Source: Bosea sp. 29B (GTDB taxonomy: Bacteria; Pseudomonadota; Alphaproteobacteria; Rhizobiales; Beijerinckiaceae). Taken from it: a stretch of 64,000 nt of DNA. The notes under the pieces are model-generated. The model did no database searches. It was given only the letters and a program-made list of their open reading frames with translations, and was not told the origin of the DNA. A program made the translations under genes and the position numbers. Of the stretch, positions 1 to 10,227 are shown piece by piece. Numbering within the stretch: the first letter of the stretch is position 1; each line of letters opens with the position of its first letter. The stretch lies in contig NZ_LR733817.1 in NCBI RefSeq assembly GCF_902506165.1, forward strand, positions 5,853,518 through 5,917,517, in the 5' to 3' direction.

Positions 1-1269
1 CTGGTCCAGCCCCTTGCGGACATCGTCGGTCGCCTCGGCGGTCCGGTGCGCGAGCTGCTTGACCTCGCCGGCGACGACGGCAAAGCCTCTGCCCGCCTCG
101 CCGGCACGCGCCGCCTCGATCGTGGCGTTGAGCGCGAGCAGATTGGTCTGGCTGGCGACAGTGCCGATGATGTCGATGACGTCGACGATCTTGCCGACGG
201 CCGCGCTCAGGATGACCGTGTCGGCGGTCGCCTCCTCGACCAGCGCTTTCGCCGCGTCCGCGACTTCGGAGGTGCGCTGTGCCTCGCTCGCCGCCGTGGC
301 GAGCAGCGACGACACCTCGGTGATCGCTCCAGCGACGTGATCGACATGACCGGAGACGCGCTGCGTCGATCGCGTCGCCGCCCCGGCCCGCTCATCGACG
401 ATGCCCGAAAGCTGCGCGAATTCGCCGGCGGCTTGCGACAGCCGGGCCGCATGCTGCTCCAGCGCCTGCGCGATCGCCGCGATCCGCTCCTGGAAGGCGC
501 CGTTGCGTGCCTGGGCCGCTTCCTGGCGCGCCACCTCGCCCGACAATGCGCTCATTCGCGCCTCGACAGCCTCCTGCTCGGCCTGCAGCCCGCGCTGATG
601 TGCCAGCAAGGCGCTGCCGAGCATGCCGATCTCGTCGCTGCGCATCGCGAGCATCTCGAGCCCGCGCTCCTTGCGGTTCTCCGCCAGGGCCCGCGCCATC
701 TCGGTGATCGGACGGACCAGCCAGCGGTGCTCCAGCCTGACGATGAAGACGAGGCTGAACAGCCCGAGCAACGAGAGCAGCACCTTGTTCTGGTGGGCGC
801 TCTCGACATGCTGCGACAGGTCGGCACTCAGCCGGCCGATCTCCTCGCCGAGCCCGCGCCGCAAGGCCGAGCGCTTGTCGGCGATCACCCTGAGCTCGGC
901 CCGCGCCGTCGGAATATCGGCAGCCTCGCGCATCGCCATGGCGCGCGCCACGATCACCTGCGTATCGGCCTGCAGCTTGCCGTCGAGCCGGGTGGCGATG
1001 TCCTCGGCCGCGATCGCGAGCACGTCGAGATCGGAGGGCTCTGCCCGGGCGCCTGAGAAGGTTGCGATGCTGATCCGCTCGAACAGCATGGTCGTCGCTT
1101 CGAGGCGGCTGGCAAGGTCGCTCTGGGCTTCCAGGCTGCGGGTGAAGGCTTCGAGCTTGCGCGAACCGATCAGCTCGGTCGCGACATAGAGGCATGACAG
1201 CGCGCCGAGCAGCACACCCCACAGCGCCAGGCGCTGTCCGACCGTCGCCTTGAATGTCCTGGGAAACAT
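1..1269 (-). CDS. Methyl-accepting chemotaxis protein, 3' end outside window
   Basis: Transmembrane chemoreceptor that would relay a ligand signal to CheA/CheW. The frame stays open from the start codon to the left edge (423 codons), so the C-terminus is missing. An N-terminal membrane segment (about residues 11-30), a periplasmic helical region and a second segment ([14 protein letters not shown], about 170) are followed by a HAMP-like stretch. Near the edge is the receptor signalling hairpin ([20 protein letters not shown]), the part that contacts CheA/CheW. An in-frame ATG at 1305 would add 12 residues; neither start has a strong ribosome-binding site. No che genes are visible nearby, so it may be an orphan receptor. 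The ligand is unknown. Confidence 0.93.
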   Translation of the reverse strand, partial: MFPRTFKATVGQRLALWGVLLGALSCLYVATELIGSRKLEAFTRSLEAQSDLASRLEATTMLFERISIATFSGARAEPSDLDVLAIAAEDIATRLDGKLQADTQVIVARAMAMREAADIPTARAELRVIADKRSALRRGLGEEIGRLSADLSQHVESAHQNKVLLSLLGLFSLVFIVRLEHRWLVRPITEMARALAENRKERGLEMLAMRSDEIGMLGSALLAHQRGLQAEQEAVEARMSALSGEVARQEAAQARNGAFQERIAAIAQALEQHAARLSQAAGEFAQLSGIVDERAGAATRSTQRVSGHVDHVAGAITEVSSLLATAASEAQRTSEVADAAKALVEEATADTVILSAAVGKIVDVIDIIGTVASQTNLLALNATIEAARAGEAGRGFAVVAGEVKQLAHRTAEATDDVRKGLDQ

Positions 1270-1341
1270 GCCTGCCCGCCCGAAAGCCGGCGCGGACAAT
1301 CTCATACACGCCTGAAGGAGGCGTTAACTACAAAAGCACGC

Positions 1342-1370
1342 AAAAAGGGCGCCGTCTCCGGCGCCCTCGG
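1342..1370 (-). terminator. Rho-independent terminator after nusG
   Basis: A perfect 7-bp stem (gggcgcc / ggcgccc, 6-nt loop) followed on the minus strand by a run of five T. It lies about 25 bp beyond the nusG stop, so it closes the tRNA-Trp/secE/nusG transcription unit ahead of the chemoreceptor gene. Confidence 0.85.
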
Positions 1371-1392
1371 TAATCTCGACCAGCGACGAGCC

Positions 1393-1926
1393 TCAGAGCT
1401 TCTCGACCTGGCTGTATTCCAGCTCGACCGGCGTGGCGCGGCCGAAGATCGAGACCGCGACCTTGAGGCGGGCGCGAGCATGGTCGACGTCCTCGACGAC
1501 GCCGTTGAACGAGGCGAACGGGCCATCGGCGACCTTCACCTGCTCGCCGACCTCGAACACCACGGTCGGCTTCGGCCGCTCGATGCCCTCGGCGACCTGG
1601 CCCTTGATCCGCATCGCCTCATGCTCGGGGATCGGCATCGGCTTGGCCTTGTCGGCGCCGAGGAAGCCGGTGACCTTGGGCGTGTTCTTGATGAGGTGGT
1701 AGACCTCGTCGGTCATCTCGCACTTCACCAGGACATAGCCGGGGAAGAACTTGCGCTCGGTGTCGACCTTGCGGCCGCGGCGGACCTCGACGACCTTCTC
1801 GGTCGGGACCAGCACTTCATCGAACTTGTCGGAGAGGTTGCGCTGCGCGGCCTGATCCTTGATCGACTGCGCGACCTTGTTCTCGAAGTTGGAGTAGGCG
1901 TGGACGATGTACCAGCGTGTGCTCAC
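1393..1926 (-). CDS. nusG: Transcription termination/antitermination protein NusG
   Basis: NusG binds RNA polymerase through its N-terminal NGN domain (RWYIVHAYSNFENKV at the start) and couples it to Rho or ribosomes through a C-terminal KOW domain (VGEQVKVADGPFASFNG, about residues 125-141). At 177 aa it matches the usual bacterial length. I chose the GTG at 1926 because homologues begin at STRWYIVHAY and a ggaag element precedes it; the open frame runs further upstream, but that part overlaps secE. It lies 14 bp after secE, the normal secE-nusG order. No rplK follows within the window; a chemoreceptor gene comes next, so the usual link to the L11 ribosomal-protein operon is broken here. Confidence 0.98.
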   Translation of the reverse strand: MSTRWYIVHAYSNFENKVAQSIKDQAAQRNLSDKFDEVLVPTEKVVEVRRGRKVDTERKFFPGYVLVKCEMTDEVYHLIKNTPKVTGFLGADKAKPMPIPEHEAMRIKGQVAEGIERPKPTVVFEVGEQVKVADGPFASFNGVVEDVDHARARLKVAVSIFGRATPVELEYSQVEKL

Positions 1927-1940
1927 GTTCTTGCTTCCGT

Positions 1941-2132
1941 TCAGCGCGCGAGGATGAGGCCGAGACCCCAACGGATGACCGTGTCGGTGAAGAGGAAGAA
2001 CAGGCTCGACATGAGCACCATCAGCAACACCAGGCCGGTGGTGATCAGCGTCTCGCGGCGCGAGGGCCAGGTCACCTTGGAGGCCTCGTTGCGCACCTCC
2101 TGCAGGAACTGGAAAGGATTCGTCTTCGCCAT
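1941..2132 (-). CDS. secE: Preprotein translocase subunit SecE
   Basis: Essential small subunit of the SecYEG translocon in the inner membrane. The 63-residue product is the short single-span form typical of alphaproteobacteria: an amphipathic region (PFQFLQEVRNEASKVTWPSR, about residues 5-24) carrying the conserved EVRxExxKVTWPS signature, then one membrane helix (about 28-50). The ATG at 2132 was preferred because the signature sits 10-20 residues from the N-terminus in homologues; the upstream frame extension to 2267 looks non-coding. It is immediately followed by nusG. Confidence 0.97.
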   Translation of the reverse strand: MAKTNPFQFLQEVRNEASKVTWPSRRETLITTGLVLLMVLMSSLFFLFTDTVIRWGLGLILAR

Positions 2133-2266
2133 CGGGCTCGTCACCTCGGTTCCGGATCGCCACTTTCGGGCGGTGATTCGGCGGTCCTGAAAGATTCGCG
2201 GCGCGGGGCTCAGGGAGCCGCGCGCCGTCGTTAGGGGCTTCTTACAACGCGAAAGCTCGCTCGCCA

Positions 2267-2284
2267 AGCGGTTTTAAAACCGCT
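2267..2284. repeat. 18-bp perfect palindrome between methyltransferase gene and secE
   Basis: AGCGGTTTTAAAACCGCT is a perfect self-complementary sequence 4 bp after the methyltransferase stop and about 135 bp upstream of secE. It could be a regulatory site or a weak attenuator; there is no T-run to make it a standard terminator. Confidence 0.6.
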
Positions 2285-2288
2285 CTGG

Positions 2289-3020
2289 TCAAGCCCGCTC
2301 GGCAGCGATCAGCAGGAAGGCCGGCCGCTCGCGCTCCCTGGCCCAGTCGGGCTCGGCGGCGATCTGCTCTCGCGTCGGCCCCCACTCCTCGACATGCCCC
2401 AAGCGAAGGCCGAGCCCGACCAGCAGGTTGAGATAGGTACCGAGCATGCGGTGCTGCTTGACGACGCCATCGGCAAGCCAGTCGGTGACGCGCTTGCCCT
2501 CGTCGAGATAGACCCCGACCGGCCAGACCGGCAGGCCCGAAGCGTCCTCGCTCCAGAGCTGGTGACGCGGCGCCGTCATGATCGGATGCTCGACCGAGAA
2601 GACGAAGCGCCCTCCCGGCTTCAGTGCCCGCGCGACGCGGCCGAACACCGCCGGCAGATCAACGAGATAATGGAACGCGAGCGAGGAATAGATCAGGTCG
2701 AAACGCTCGGCCGGCGGCTCGTAAGCCTCGAGATCGGCCTGCTCATAGCGGACACTTGCCGCTGAAGTCTCCGCCCTCGCCCGCGCCAGCATGCGCTCGG
2801 AGACGTCGACGCCGACGATCTCCGCCGCGCCCTCGCTCGCCGCGAAGCGGCAGAACCAGCCGAATCCGCAGCCGAGATCGAGCACATTGCGTCCAGCGAG
2901 CGGCGGCAGCAAAGCGCGCAGCGCGGGCCATTCCGGCGCGCCGTCGAGCCCGCGCTGCGAGCGCGGCAACTGGCTGTAGTTCTGGAAGAAGCCGGCGTCG
3001 TCGTAGATGTTCTGGGTCAT
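2289..3020 (-). CDS. Class I SAM-dependent methyltransferase
   Basis: Predicted soluble methyltransferase of 243 aa with a Rossmann SAM-binding fold. Motif I is VLDLGCGFGWF (about residues 46-56), the acidic end of strand 2 is EIVGVDVSERML, and the post-motif region is FDLIYSSLAFHYL with LKPGGRFVFSVEHP after it, the layout of Methyltransf_11/25 proteins. The substrate cannot be read from sequence. The ATG at 3020 starts 20 bp after the 3' end of tRNA-Trp on the same strand, so the gene is probably co-transcribed with the tRNA. Its position between tRNA-Trp and secE is unusual, because these two are normally adjacent. Confidence 0.9.
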   Translation of the reverse strand: MTQNIYDDAGFFQNYSQLPRSQRGLDGAPEWPALRALLPPLAGRNVLDLGCGFGWFCRFAASEGAAEIVGVDVSERMLARARAETSAASVRYEQADLEAYEPPAERFDLIYSSLAFHYLVDLPAVFGRVARALKPGGRFVFSVEHPIMTAPRHQLWSEDASGLPVWPVGVYLDEGKRVTDWLADGVVKQHRMLGTYLNLLVGLGLRLGHVEEWGPTREQIAAEPDWARERERPAFLLIAAERA

Positions 3021-3039
3021 CTCGAATCTGACGAGCGGC

Positions 3040-3115
3040 TGGCAGGGGCGGTAGGGCTCGAACCTACGACAACCGGTTTTGGAGACCGGTACTCTACCAA
3101 CTGAGCTACACCCCT
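3040..3115 (-). tRNA. tRNA-Trp (CCA anticodon)
   Basis: Full cloverleaf: acceptor stem AGGGGTG paired with CGCCCCT, D arm GCTCAGTTGGTAGAGT, anticodon loop CTCCAAA giving CCA, T arm with GGTTCGAGCCC, discriminator G and an encoded CCA at 3040-3042. It stands upstream of secE-nusG as in most proteobacteria, but a methyltransferase gene lies between. Confidence 0.98.
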
Positions 3116-3290
3116 GTAGTCCGGCTGTGCTTTGCCCGAACCTCACGGCATTTTCAAGTCGAAATCGCAATCGGCTCGTTCGAAGTTGACTCATATCCTC
3201 AGCCGACCACGGCAAAGCCCCGCGGATTCAGCATATTTCGCCGAAGGCCGATCACGGAGGAGTTGTTTCTGGAAGTGGCCGCACAGCGAT

Positions 3291-3317
3291 AAAAGGCGGC
3301 GCTACCCGCCGCCTTTC
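3291..3317 (-). terminator. Terminator after the substrate-binding protein gene
   Basis: Ten-bp stem AAAGGCGGCG / CGCCGCCTTT, 25 bp beyond the stop at 3342, ending in TTTT on the minus strand. It separates the catabolic cassette from tRNA-Trp. The 3116-3290 stretch holds no gene and presumably the tRNA-Trp promoter. Confidence 0.8.
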
Positions 3318-3341
3318 CGAACAATGACCCCGGTTGGTCGC

Positions 3342-4469
3342 TTACTTAGGCAGGCGGCCGATGATCTTCTGCTTGCCGTCGACCACCTCGGCCAGGAAGC
3401 TCTCGCGCTGGACGTCGCCCTTCGCGTCGAAGGTCGTCTCCATCAGGATGCCGGGCTCCTCCTCCGGCCTGATCGTCGCGCCGTGCAAGGTCGCTGCGAC
3501 CTTGGTCGGCTCGAACTTGCCTAGCTTCTCCGTCGCCCATTTCACCGCATGGACGGCCATGTAGCCCTTGATGCCGTTATGGTCGGGCACGAACTTGAAG
3601 CGCGCCTCGAAGCGCTTGCCGAAATCCTGCAGAGCGGGGATCGGCGCATCGACGGTCTGGCCGACATGGCCGCGCACGCCATCGGCTGCCTTGCCCGCGA
3701 GCTCGATCACCTTCTGGCTCAGGATCGTGGTCTCGCCGATCACCGGCTTGCCGACATTCTGGTCGCGCATCGCCACCAGCAGCCGGGCGCTCTCCTCCTC
3801 GTTGAGATAGACGAAGACGGCGTCGACCTGCGCGTTCTTGACCTTGATCGCCTCGCCGGCGAAATCGGCCTGGCCCTGCTCGGTCGAGAGATCGACCGGC
3901 ACCTCGATGGCGCGGCTCTTCAGCTCCTTCAGGATGGCCTCGTGCCCGCCCTTGCCGAAGTCGTTGTTGACCCAGACCACCGCGACCGACTTGGCCTTGA
4001 CCTGATCCTTCAGATAGGCGGCGATCTTCGGCATCGCCGCCGACTGGCTGAGCGAGGTCCGGAAGATGAAGGGATTGCCCTGGGCGGTGTAGGCCGTGCC
4101 GTCGCCGGCCGCCAACTGCGCGATCTCGGCGCGCTGTGCGATCTGCATCGAGGCCATGATCGAGCCGGTATAGACCGGCCCGAGCACCGCATGCGTGCCC
4201 TCGTCGATCGCGCGCTGCACGGCGGCCCGCGCATTGGCCGGGTTGGTCTGCGTGTCATAGGCGACGAGATCGATCTTGCGCCCGAGAATGCCGCCCTTGG
4301 CATTGATCTCCTCGACAGCGAGCTCGATGCCGCTCTTCCAGTTGGTGCCGGCGGTCGCGCCCGGCCCGGACAATTCGGCGATGGTGATCAGCTTCACCTT
4401 GTCCTGCGCCAGGGCTGGCGTCGCCGCCAGTGCGAGCGCCAGGGCAACAGCTTTCAGGGCGATGTTCAT
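3342..4469 (-). CDS. ABC transporter substrate-binding protein, branched-chain amino acid type
   Basis: Periplasmic binding protein of the Leu/Ile/Val type (Peripla_BP_6 fold), 375 aa. Residues 1-21 form a signal peptide ending ATPALA-Q. The mature start (KLITIAELSGPGATAGTNWKSG) is the typical first strand and ligand loop of this family, followed by GGILGRKIDLVAYDTQTNP. No permease or ATPase gene is adjacent, so it is an orphan binding component that would borrow a transporter encoded elsewhere. It lies downstream of a GntR regulator and a PEP mutase-family lyase on the same strand, which suggests a role in importing the substrate of that pathway; the ligand is unknown. Confidence 0.93.
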   Translation of the reverse strand: MNIALKAVALALALAATPALAQDKVKLITIAELSGPGATAGTNWKSGIELAVEEINAKGGILGRKIDLVAYDTQTNPANARAAVQRAIDEGTHAVLGPVYTGSIMASMQIAQRAEIAQLAAGDGTAYTAQGNPFIFRTSLSQSAAMPKIAAYLKDQVKAKSVAVVWVNNDFGKGGHEAILKELKSRAIEVPVDLSTEQGQADFAGEAIKVKNAQVDAVFVYLNEEESARLLVAMRDQNVGKPVIGETTILSQKVIELAGKAADGVRGHVGQTVDAPIPALQDFGKRFEARFKFVPDHNGIKGYMAVHAVKWATEKLGKFEPTKVAATLHGATIRPEEEPGILMETTFDAKGDVQRESFLAEVVDGKQKIIGRLPK

Positions 4470-4535
4470 GGGGCTCCTCCCGAGCTTCGACGGCCGTTAC
4501 AGGCTCTCAGCCGAAAGCATAGGCTCTAGGACACT

Positions 4536-4546
4536 GTATGCAAGAT
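4536..4546. promoter_or_regulatory. Candidate GntR operator, copy 1
   Basis: GTATGCAAGAT occurs here, about 67-77 bp upstream of the substrate-binding protein start, and again at 6103-6113 upstream of the lyase gene. The regulator gene lies between the two copies. A second half-site is less clear at this copy (GTAT-N5-ATGA). Confidence 0.5.
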
Positions 4547-4580
4547 GATTTGGTAAGCCGCGCCAAGTGCTGCTGACCGT

Positions 4581-5258
4581 TCAGCCCGGCGCCTCGCCGC
4601 TGCGCAGCACGTCGGCATAGGCGTCCCAGGCCCGCATGATGTGCCGATGCAGGATCGAATCGAGGTCGGCCAGGCGCCCGGCCGCAAAGGCCTCGACCAT
4701 CAGGTGATGCTCGGCCATGGAGCGCTCCTGCTCGCCTTCCAGCGGGACCGAGAGATGCGTGCGCAGCGCCGCAACGCGGCCGGAGACCCCGCGATAGGCG
4801 TTGCCGAGATAGCGGTTGCCGCAATGCTGGAAGAAGACCTCGTGGAAGACAGTGTCGGCCCGGGCATAGTCGCGGCGGCTGCCGTTCGCCTGCGCCGCCT
4901 CCATGGCCGCGAGCCCATCCTTCATCGCGGCCAGCGCCGCCGCCCGCGCCTTGCTCATGCATTCGCGCAGGGCCTGCGTCTCCAGCATGTAGCGGAAGAC
5001 GCAGAGCTCGGAGACGTCCTCCTCGGTCGGCGCGAAGACGAAGGTGCCCTTCTTCGGCACGATCGTCACCAGCCCCTGCAATTGCAACCGCGCCAGCGCC
5101 TCGCGCACCGGCGTGCGGCTGACGCCCAGGGCCTCGCTCAGCGCCTCCTCGGACAAAGTCTCGCCAAGGCGCATCTCGGCGTCGACGATCGCATCGCGCA
5201 GACGCTCCTCGACGATGGCGACCAGTGATTTCGGCTGCTCGACCTTGAGATCAGGCAT
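4581..5258 (-). CDS. GntR-family transcriptional regulator (FCD domain)
   Basis: DNA-binding repressor or activator of the FadR/FCD subgroup, 225 aa from the ATG at 5258. The N-terminal winged helix-turn-helix spans about residues 12-75 ([21 protein letters not shown] is its recognition region; [13 protein letters not shown] is the wing). The C-terminal all-helical FCD domain follows, with possible metal-binding residues in FHEVFF and EHHLM. A GTG at 5267 would add three residues. The start overlaps the stop of the lyase gene by 8 bp, implying translational coupling. Likely regulator of the lyase and binding-protein genes, both of which carry GTATGCAAGAT upstream. Confidence 0.93.
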   Translation of the reverse strand: MPDLKVEQPKSLVAIVEERLRDAIVDAEMRLGETLSEEALSEALGVSRTPVREALARLQLQGLVTIVPKKGTFVFAPTEEDVSELCVFRYMLETQALRECMSKARAAALAAMKDGLAAMEAAQANGSRRDYARADTVFHEVFFQHCGNRYLGNAYRGVSGRVAALRTHLSVPLEGEQERSMAEHHLMVEAFAAGRLADLDSILHRHIMRAWDAYADVLRSGEAPG

Positions 5259-6087
5259 AGTTGTCACGACCCAGGAAAGCCTCGTAGCTCGGCAGGTCGA
5301 GCATGGCGGGCTCCAGCCCGCGCGTCGTGCCCGTGCGCTTCAGCTCGCGCGCAAAGGCCGCCATCATATGGGCGTAGGCCAGGGTCGAGGCCACCGGATA
5401 GCTCAGCACTTTGAAGCCCAGCCGCTCGAAATCCGCCGTCGTCAATGGCGGCACCCTGCCCTCGACATAGTTGAACATCAGCGGCGCCTCGATCTCGCCC
5501 AGCGCCCGCTTCATCTCCTCCTCCGACTGCAGCATCTCCAGCAGCACGAGATCGGCGCCGGCCTTCGCATAGGCCTTGCCGCGCGCGATCGCCTCGTCGA
5601 GGCCGAGCGGCAGCCTGGCATCCGAACGGCCGATGATCAGGAAATCCGGATCGCGCCGGGTCGCGACAGCGATGCGGATCTTCTCGGCGTGCTCCTCGGG
5701 CGTCACCAGCGCCAGCCCCTTCATCGCGCCGCAGCGCTTGGGCGTGACCTGGTCCTCGAGATGGATCGCGGCGACGCCTGCGGCCTCGTATTCGGCGACG
5801 GTGCGGGCAACGTTGTTGAGGTTGCCATAGCCGGTATCGGCATCGGCGATCAGCGGGACCCTGATCGCTGCAGCGAGCGCTCGGCCACGCGCCACCATCT
5901 CGGTCATGGTCAGGAGGCCGATATCGGGCGCGCCGATCAGGCTGGCGGAGAGGCCGTTGCCGGTCATGTAGACCGCCTCGAACCCGGCCTGCTCGATCGC
6001 CCTGGCGCCGATGGCGTCATGGCAGCCCGGCGCGACGACGAGGCCGGGCTGGCGCAGCCTGTCGGCAAGCGAATGGCGGGGACTCAT
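5251..6087 (-). CDS. Isocitrate lyase/PEP mutase family protein
   Basis: TIM-barrel enzyme of the PEP mutase/isocitrate lyase superfamily, 278 aa. These enzymes cleave or form C-C or P-C bonds alpha to a carboxylate with Mg2+. Visible motifs are the [10 protein letters not shown] substrate loop, [11 protein letters not shown] with the Mg-binding Asp residues (about 80-90), [12 protein letters not shown] (about 113-124) whose Cys matches the lyase catalytic KKCG segment, and IIGRSDAR. This suits methylisocitrate lyase-like, dimethylmalate lyase-like or oxaloacetate decarboxylase activity better than isocitrate lyase itself, which is far longer. First gene of a probable operon with the GntR regulator. 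The exact substrate is not determinable. Confidence 0.92.
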   Translation of the reverse strand: MSPRHSLADRLRQPGLVVAPGCHDAIGARAIEQAGFEAVYMTGNGLSASLIGAPDIGLLTMTEMVARGRALAAAIRVPLIADADTGYGNLNNVARTVAEYEAAGVAAIHLEDQVTPKRCGAMKGLALVTPEEHAEKIRIAVATRRDPDFLIIGRSDARLPLGLDEAIARGKAYAKAGADLVLLEMLQSEEEMKRALGEIEAPLMFNYVEGRVPPLTTADFERLGFKVLSYPVASTLAYAHMMAAFARELKRTGTTRGLEPAMLDLPSYEAFLGRDNYA

Positions 6088-6102
6088 CGCGATCTCCAGT
6101 CC

Positions 6103-6115
6103 GTATGCAAGATAC
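6103..6115. promoter_or_regulatory. Candidate GntR operator, copy 2
   Basis: GTATGCAAGATAC, 16 bp upstream of the lyase start, reads as an interrupted palindrome GTAT-N5-ATAC. Its first 11 bases are identical to copy 1 at 4536. FCD-type GntR proteins bind short palindromes of this kind near the promoter. Confidence 0.55.
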
Positions 6116-6190
6116 AGGAAGCTGACACGGGACGCTCCGTGACGCCAGCCCTACCCCTCTGCGCCCACGGACCGAGGAATGCTGGAATCA

Positions 6191-6218
6191 AAAAGGGCGG
6201 CGTTGCCGCCGCCCTTTC
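6191..6218 (-). terminator. Rho-independent terminator downstream of tuf
   Basis: Eleven-bp stem AAAGGGCGGCG / CGCCGCCCTTT with a 4-nt loop, then TTTTT on the minus strand. It is about 95 bp beyond the tuf stop and just past the tuf 3'-end relic. Confidence 0.8.
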
Positions 6219-6239
6219 CCAAATCGCTATGCGCGTCGA

Positions 6240-6274
6240 TCAGGCGATGATCGAAGCGACGACGCCGGCGCCGC
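6240..6274 (-). pseudogene. Relic of a second tuf 3' end
   Basis: Read on the minus strand this encodes AGVVASIIA and a stop, the same last residues as the intact EF-Tu, with different synonymous codons (GCCTGA instead of GCTTGA at the end). It starts about 40 bp beyond the intact stop. It looks like what remains of another tuf copy after recombination or gene conversion. Confidence 0.75.
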
Positions 6275-6312
6275 AAAGTTTGCGGTTTCCGCGAACGTCG
6301 TTGTTGCTTCGA

Positions 6313-7503
<1,191 letters not shown>

Positions 7504-7698
7504 GACACCTTAGTTCCTGACGACGCCCGCGCAGGGCCGGAAAACGCGGTCGCATTAGGGCGTTTTGGGGCGCGATGCAAGCTGGAGGGCATCAGGGCGA
7601 CACGCAACCGCCGCAAGCGGCATGGCATCGACCGTTTCCGGTACTATGCTGCCCTCTCTTCTACCGGCGCTCCACGCGATGAGGCGTCCCGCTGCTCT

Positions 7699-8604
7699 TT
7701 AGCGAAACGGCTGCAATCCGCCGGGTGCGAGGCGGAACAGCATACGACTGACCGGATAATCGTCCTTCATCGCAGCGATCTCTCGCAAGGCCGCGACGGC
7801 TTTCGGATCGTCGCCATCGCCGAAGGCGAGCACGCTGCGCCCCGGCATGGCGATCACGACCGTCTTCGGCAGACGGGGAATGTACTTCCAGGGATTCGGC
7901 AGCAGGAGCAGCGAGACGGTGTAGTCCGACGGCTTGAAGTCGAAGGCGCGGATCGCACCGCGAACGAGGATATCAAACGTCCTGGCGCGGCGTTCGAGAT
8001 TGGCGAGCGCCGCCTCGAACACGTCCGCATCGCTCAGGCCATAGCGCCGCCCCTCGCCCACCGAAACGAAACGGGTGATGCGCGGCAGATCCTGCGCCGG
8101 CACGACGATGACGTCGCCGGCGAGCGGCAGATGCAGCAGCTTGCCCTCGGGCACGCCCTGCTTGCGGGCGAGCGCCGCGAACTCCTCGACATAAGAGCGG
8201 TTCTTGAGGACAGGCAGCAGCGCATCGCGGAAGCGGGCGATCTCCGCCGGGCTGGGCTTGTTCGGGTCGCCATTGGCCGCGACCCGGTCGAGCTTCTGCA
8301 AGAGGCTGTCGAAGCCCCGCTGCCTTCCGGCTGCATCGGGCTCGGCGTTGAGCTGGGCCGACAGTCTCGCCAGCCCGAAGCGCATCTCGGTGCCGCCGGC
8401 CATGACGACGAAGTCGCCGCCATCGACACGCGCGCTGCTGATGCCGGTCCGCCCGCGACTGGCCGCCTGCAGCAGCTCCGCCAATTCGGCCTCGCTGATC
8501 AGACGGGCCTCGTTCAACCGTGCCCGATCCAGCGCCCCCACAGGCGCAATCAAGCCCGCCAGGCACAGCAATGCCAGCAGGAACGCACGCAACGCGCTGC
8601 CCAT
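7699..8604 (-). CDS. Secreted DUF1444-like protein
   Basis: A 301-residue product from the ATG at 8604, which gives a clean signal peptide ([23 protein letters not shown] is the hydrophobic region, cleavage near ALA/L). The mature part has the alternating helix-strand pattern of DUF1444/YtpQ proteins: [21 protein letters not shown], then [19 protein letters not shown] and a C-terminal [20 protein letters not shown] region. Function unknown. The assignment to DUF1444 rests on pattern memory; what is certain is an exported soluble protein. It is transcribed divergently from the Rdx gene. Confidence 0.75.
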   Translation of the reverse strand: MGSALRAFLLALLCLAGLIAPVGALDRARLNEARLISEAELAELLQAASRGRTGISSARVDGGDFVVMAGGTEMRFGLARLSAQLNAEPDAAGRQRGFDSLLQKLDRVAANGDPNKPSPAEIARFRDALLPVLKNRSYVEEFAALARKQGVPEGKLLHLPLAGDVIVVPAQDLPRITRFVSVGEGRRYGLSDADVFEAALANLERRARTFDILVRGAIRAFDFKPSDYTVSLLLLPNPWKYIPRLPKTVVIAMPGRSVLAFGDGDDPKAVAALREIAAMKDDYPVSRMLFRLAPGGLQPFR

Positions 8605-8750
8605 GAGGCCCCCACCCCATACGTCACGAGTCAATGCTCGCACACAACCTGAGCGAGAGCAATGACGCAACGGCACTCGCCCTGGAAGAGGCTGGCGTGC
8701 GACACCGGCCGCGGCTTAAGAGAACTCTCCTACTCGTTCAGGATCATCCC

Positions 8751-9062
8751 ATGACCGAACCCAAGCCCGGCCCGCGCATCGCCATCACCTATTGCAGCAT
8801 GTGCAACTGGCTGCTCCGCTCCGCCTGGATGGCGCAGGAGCTGTTGCAGACCTTCGGCCAGGATCTCGGCGAGGTCGTGCTGATCCCGCGCACCGGCGGC
8901 ATCTTCCAGATCCACTATGACGGCGATCTGATCTGGGATCGCACCGTCGATGGCGGCTTCCCGGATGTGAAGCAGCTCAAGCAGCGCGTGCGCGACCGGC
9001 TCGATCCCGAGCGCGATCTTGGCCATCTCGACGACCACAAGAAGAAGCTCGTGCAGGGCTGA
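8751..9062 (+). CDS. SelT/SelW/SelH (Rdx) family redox protein
   Basis: Small thioredoxin-like protein, 103 aa, of the selenoprotein W family. The redox motif is YCSMCNWLLR (about residues 13-22), a CxxC version of the CxxU found in selenoprotein members, so no selenocysteine is used. WMAQELLQTF and the GGIFQI beta strand follow as in the family. The ATG at 8751 was chosen because the family start lies about 10 residues before the CxxC. Function is presumed to be thiol redox chemistry. A hairpin (gaaggcc / ggccttc) at about 9088-9108 lies 26 bp downstream, without a T-run. Confidence 0.92.
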   Translation: MTEPKPGPRIAITYCSMCNWLLRSAWMAQELLQTFGQDLGEVVLIPRTGGIFQIHYDGDLIWDRTVDGGFPDVKQLKQRVRDRLDPERDLGHLDDHKKKLVQG

Positions 9063-9239
9063 TCAGAGCCCACACCTGGCATGGGCCTGAAGGCCACCCG
9101 GAGGCCTTCTCGAAACTCGCTCCGGCGAGTCGGCTGGCGGTGTTTTCGAGAACCGGAGCGCAGCGGACATTGGTCCGTGAGCACCGGAAGCGCAGAAAAC
9201 GCCGTCAGACGGCCGCTGGAGTAGAGTTTCGGGGCGGCC

Positions 9240-10088
9240 TCAGATGCCGCCGCCGCAATCGCCGGCCAGGATCTGGTCCATCGAGCGCGAAGGCTCGGCG
9301 CAGCCGGCCTCGCCCACCACCTTCGCCGGCACGCCGGCGACGGTGGTGTTGCGCGGCACCGCCGCGAGCACGACCGAGCCGGCGGCAACCCGAGCGCACT
9401 GTCCCACTTCGATATTCCCAAGAATCTTGGCGCCGGCGCCGATTAGCACGCCCTTGCGGATCTTGGGGTGGCGGTCGCCGCCCTGCTTGCCGGTGCCGCC
9501 CAAGGTCACGTCCTGCAGCATCGAGACATTGTCCTCGATCACCGTGGTCTCGCCGACGACGAGGCCGGTGGCATGGTCGAGGAAGATGCCCTTGCCGATC
9601 TTCGCGGCCGGGTTGATGTCGGTCTGGAACACTTCCGACGAGCGGCTCTGCAGATAGAGCGCGAAGTCGCGCCGATCCTGCCGCCACAGCCAGTTCGCCA
9701 GGCGGTGCGTCTGCAGCGCGTGGAAACCCTTGAAATAGAGCACCGGCTCGATCAGCCGATAGCAGGCGGGGTCGCGGTCGAGCACGGCGAGAACGTCGGC
9801 GCGAATGCCCTGCCCGATCTCAGGATCGGCGTCGATCGCCTCGTCGAAGGCCTGCGCAATCAGTTCGGCCGGCACGGCGCCATGGCCGAGACGCGCCGCG
9901 ATGCGATGCCCCACCGCCGCCTCGAAGCTCGGCTGGTTCGAGATCGTCGCCAGGATGAAGCTCGCCATCGCCGGCTCGCTCACGATCGCCTGCTCGGCCT
10001 CGTTGCGCAGCCGCGACCAGACGGGATCGACGCGGTCGAGGCCGGTGGCGGGATCGCGGATCTCGATATTCGGGCGCCCGGATGGCAT
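9240..10088 (-). CDS. cysE: Serine O-acetyltransferase
   Basis: Acetylates L-serine with acetyl-CoA to give O-acetylserine, the first step of cysteine synthesis. The 282-aa protein has an N-terminal helical domain (about 1-150, with YFKGFHALQTHRLANWLW) and a C-terminal left-handed beta helix made of hexapeptide repeats (INPAAKIGKGIFLDHATGLV, with the catalytic Asp-His in DHATG, and later HPKIRKGVLIGAGAKILGNI). The C-terminal tail ends ...DCGGGI; the terminal Ile is the residue that contacts cysteine synthase in CysE-CysK complexes. Start at the ATG at 10088; a GTG/ATG extension to 10121 is possible. Confidence 0.96.
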   Translation of the reverse strand: MPSGRPNIEIRDPATGLDRVDPVWSRLRNEAEQAIVSEPAMASFILATISNQPSFEAAVGHRIAARLGHGAVPAELIAQAFDEAIDADPEIGQGIRADVLAVLDRDPACYRLIEPVLYFKGFHALQTHRLANWLWRQDRRDFALYLQSRSSEVFQTDINPAAKIGKGIFLDHATGLVVGETTVIEDNVSMLQDVTLGGTGKQGGDRHPKIRKGVLIGAGAKILGNIEVGQCARVAAGSVVLAAVPRNTTVAGVPAKVVGEAGCAEPSRSMDQILAGDCGGGI

Positions 10089-10227
10089 GGCGTTCTCCGC
10101 TACGGTTCGCTCGTAGATCAATCTGGTGCGATCAGCTCGCGCCAGAGCACGTGGTGCCGCCTTCTAGCTGAATCAAGCCGCGAAGAACAAGAATCGATTT
10201 GCGAGGCAATAGTCACAAGCCATTGTC

